A stretch of 5,219 bases of DNA from Micavibrio aeruginosavorus (lineage in GTDB: Bacteria > Pseudomonadota > Alphaproteobacteria > Micavibrionales > Micavibrionaceae): positions 1 through 5,219 of the forward strand of contig QFNK01000151.1 of the NCBI GenBank assembly GCA_003240795.1. The letters are read 5' to 3'. The notes under the pieces were generated by a model. It was not told the DNA's origin. It saw nothing but the letters and a program-made list of their open reading frames with translations, and ran no database searches. The translations under genes were made by a program, and so were the position numbers. This document shows, piece by piece, positions 4,842 to 5,219 of this stretch; within the stretch, counting starts at the first letter, position 1, and the number at the start of each line of letters is the position of its first letter.

Positions 4842-5219
4842 ATGGCAACAGCCTTTGACGCGTCCAAAATTCAAGAAGCAGCTGATATCATTCAAAAAAT
4901 GATTGATCGGGTGTTGGGTCACGGCCGCAGCCGCATTGCTGAACTTCCCGGCGAGAACGGCCTCTCTAGCGAATTCTGGGGCAGTCTGCAAATCGATGAG
5001 GGGATGCGGCATTCGTTTGAGAATACGCCGCTTGCCAAAAGGCTGATCCATTCCGACATCGCGCAATATGATCTCCGCGCCGACACCAACCAGACATTGC
5101 CCAAATTCATTACATCCGTTCTGCATATCGGATTGATAGCAAGAGGGGGCGGCCAGCCTCCGTCCGGCGGGAACATCTTTCACAGCGTGCTTACCAATTT
5201 CGCGAGCCTGCAGGAGCAT
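4842..5219 (+). CDS. Hypothetical protein, 5' part (3' end outside window)
   Basis: An ATG at 4842 opens a frame that runs 126 codons without a stop to the window edge. The N-terminus (about 7-26) could form an amphipathic helix. A short glycine-rich stretch, RGGGQPPSGGN, lies at 101-111. No signal peptide, membrane helix, cysteine or known motif is visible, and I recognise no family. The start is preferred because it lies right behind a good promoter-like TTGACA/TAAAAA pair. The ATG at 4835 is out of frame and stops after seven codons. There is no Shine-Dalgarno. Codon use is visibly less GC-rich than in the neighbours, with AAA, ATT, CAA, ATA, AGA and AGG present. A minus-strand open frame covers the same bases (stop at 4803-4805) and reads less like a protein, but it cannot be fully excluded because both frames run to the edge. 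Confidence 0.65.
   Translation, partial: MATAFDASKIQEAADIIQKMIDRVLGHGRSRIAELPGENGLSSEFWGSLQIDEGMRHSFENTPLAKRLIHSDIAQYDLRADTNQTLPKFITSVLHIGLIARGGGQPPSGGNIFHSVLTNFASLQEH

Noticed and set aside
4803..5219. Minus-strand open frame at the right edge (138 codons)
   Set aside because: It runs opposite the plus-strand frame from 4842, which has a promoter-like element and a more protein-like composition. It shows no recognised motif. The rejection is moderate, since both frames reach the window edge.

Overview
The window looks like chromosomal DNA of an alphaproteobacterium, most likely of the Rhodospirillales/Micavibrio-like breadth. Three things point there. The DNA is GC-rich with a strong G/C preference at third codon positions. 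The heme A synthase is of the COX15-like type 2 kind. The ferredoxin is adrenodoxin-type and the ferredoxin-NADP+ reductase is thioredoxin-reductase-like. Genus-level placement is a guess. No rRNA, tRNA, CRISPR array, insertion sequence or phage gene is visible.

Layout. (1) Positions 2-541, plus strand: the 3' part of an unrecognised gene ending in a Lys/Glu-rich tail. (2) Positions 551-1612, plus: a GT-B (GT4-like) glycosyltransferase, nine bases after gene 1 and probably co-transcribed with it. (3) Positions 1590-2600, minus: ctaA, convergent with the glycosyltransferase and overlapping its 3' end by 23 bp. A hairpin plus T-rich run at 1626-1653, inside the ctaA 3' coding end, may end the glycosyltransferase transcript. 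(4) Positions 2601-2624: a 24-bp divergent control region. (5) Positions 2625-4801, plus: a tight three-gene operon of ferredoxin-NADP+ reductase, a predicted six-helix membrane protein of unknown function, and an adrenodoxin-type [2Fe-2S] ferredoxin. (6) Positions 4842-5219, plus: the 5' part of an unrecognised, less GC-rich gene that runs off the window.

How the genes may work together. The reductase and ferredoxin form a plausible NADPH -> FAD -> [2Fe-2S] chain. CtaA oxidises the C8 methyl of heme O to make heme A for aa3-type cytochrome oxidase. In yeast mitochondria the CtaA homologue Cox15 depends on the adrenodoxin-type ferredoxin Yah1 and its reductase Arh1. Divergent placement of ctaA against a reductase/membrane protein/ferredoxin operon therefore suggests, by inference only, a bacterial electron-supply module for heme A synthesis, with the unknown membrane protein as a possible docking or accessory partner.

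None of the six visible gene starts has a convincing Shine-Dalgarno sequence. Two starts (2625 and 4842) sit where a leaderless transcript would begin downstream of a perfect TTGACA box.
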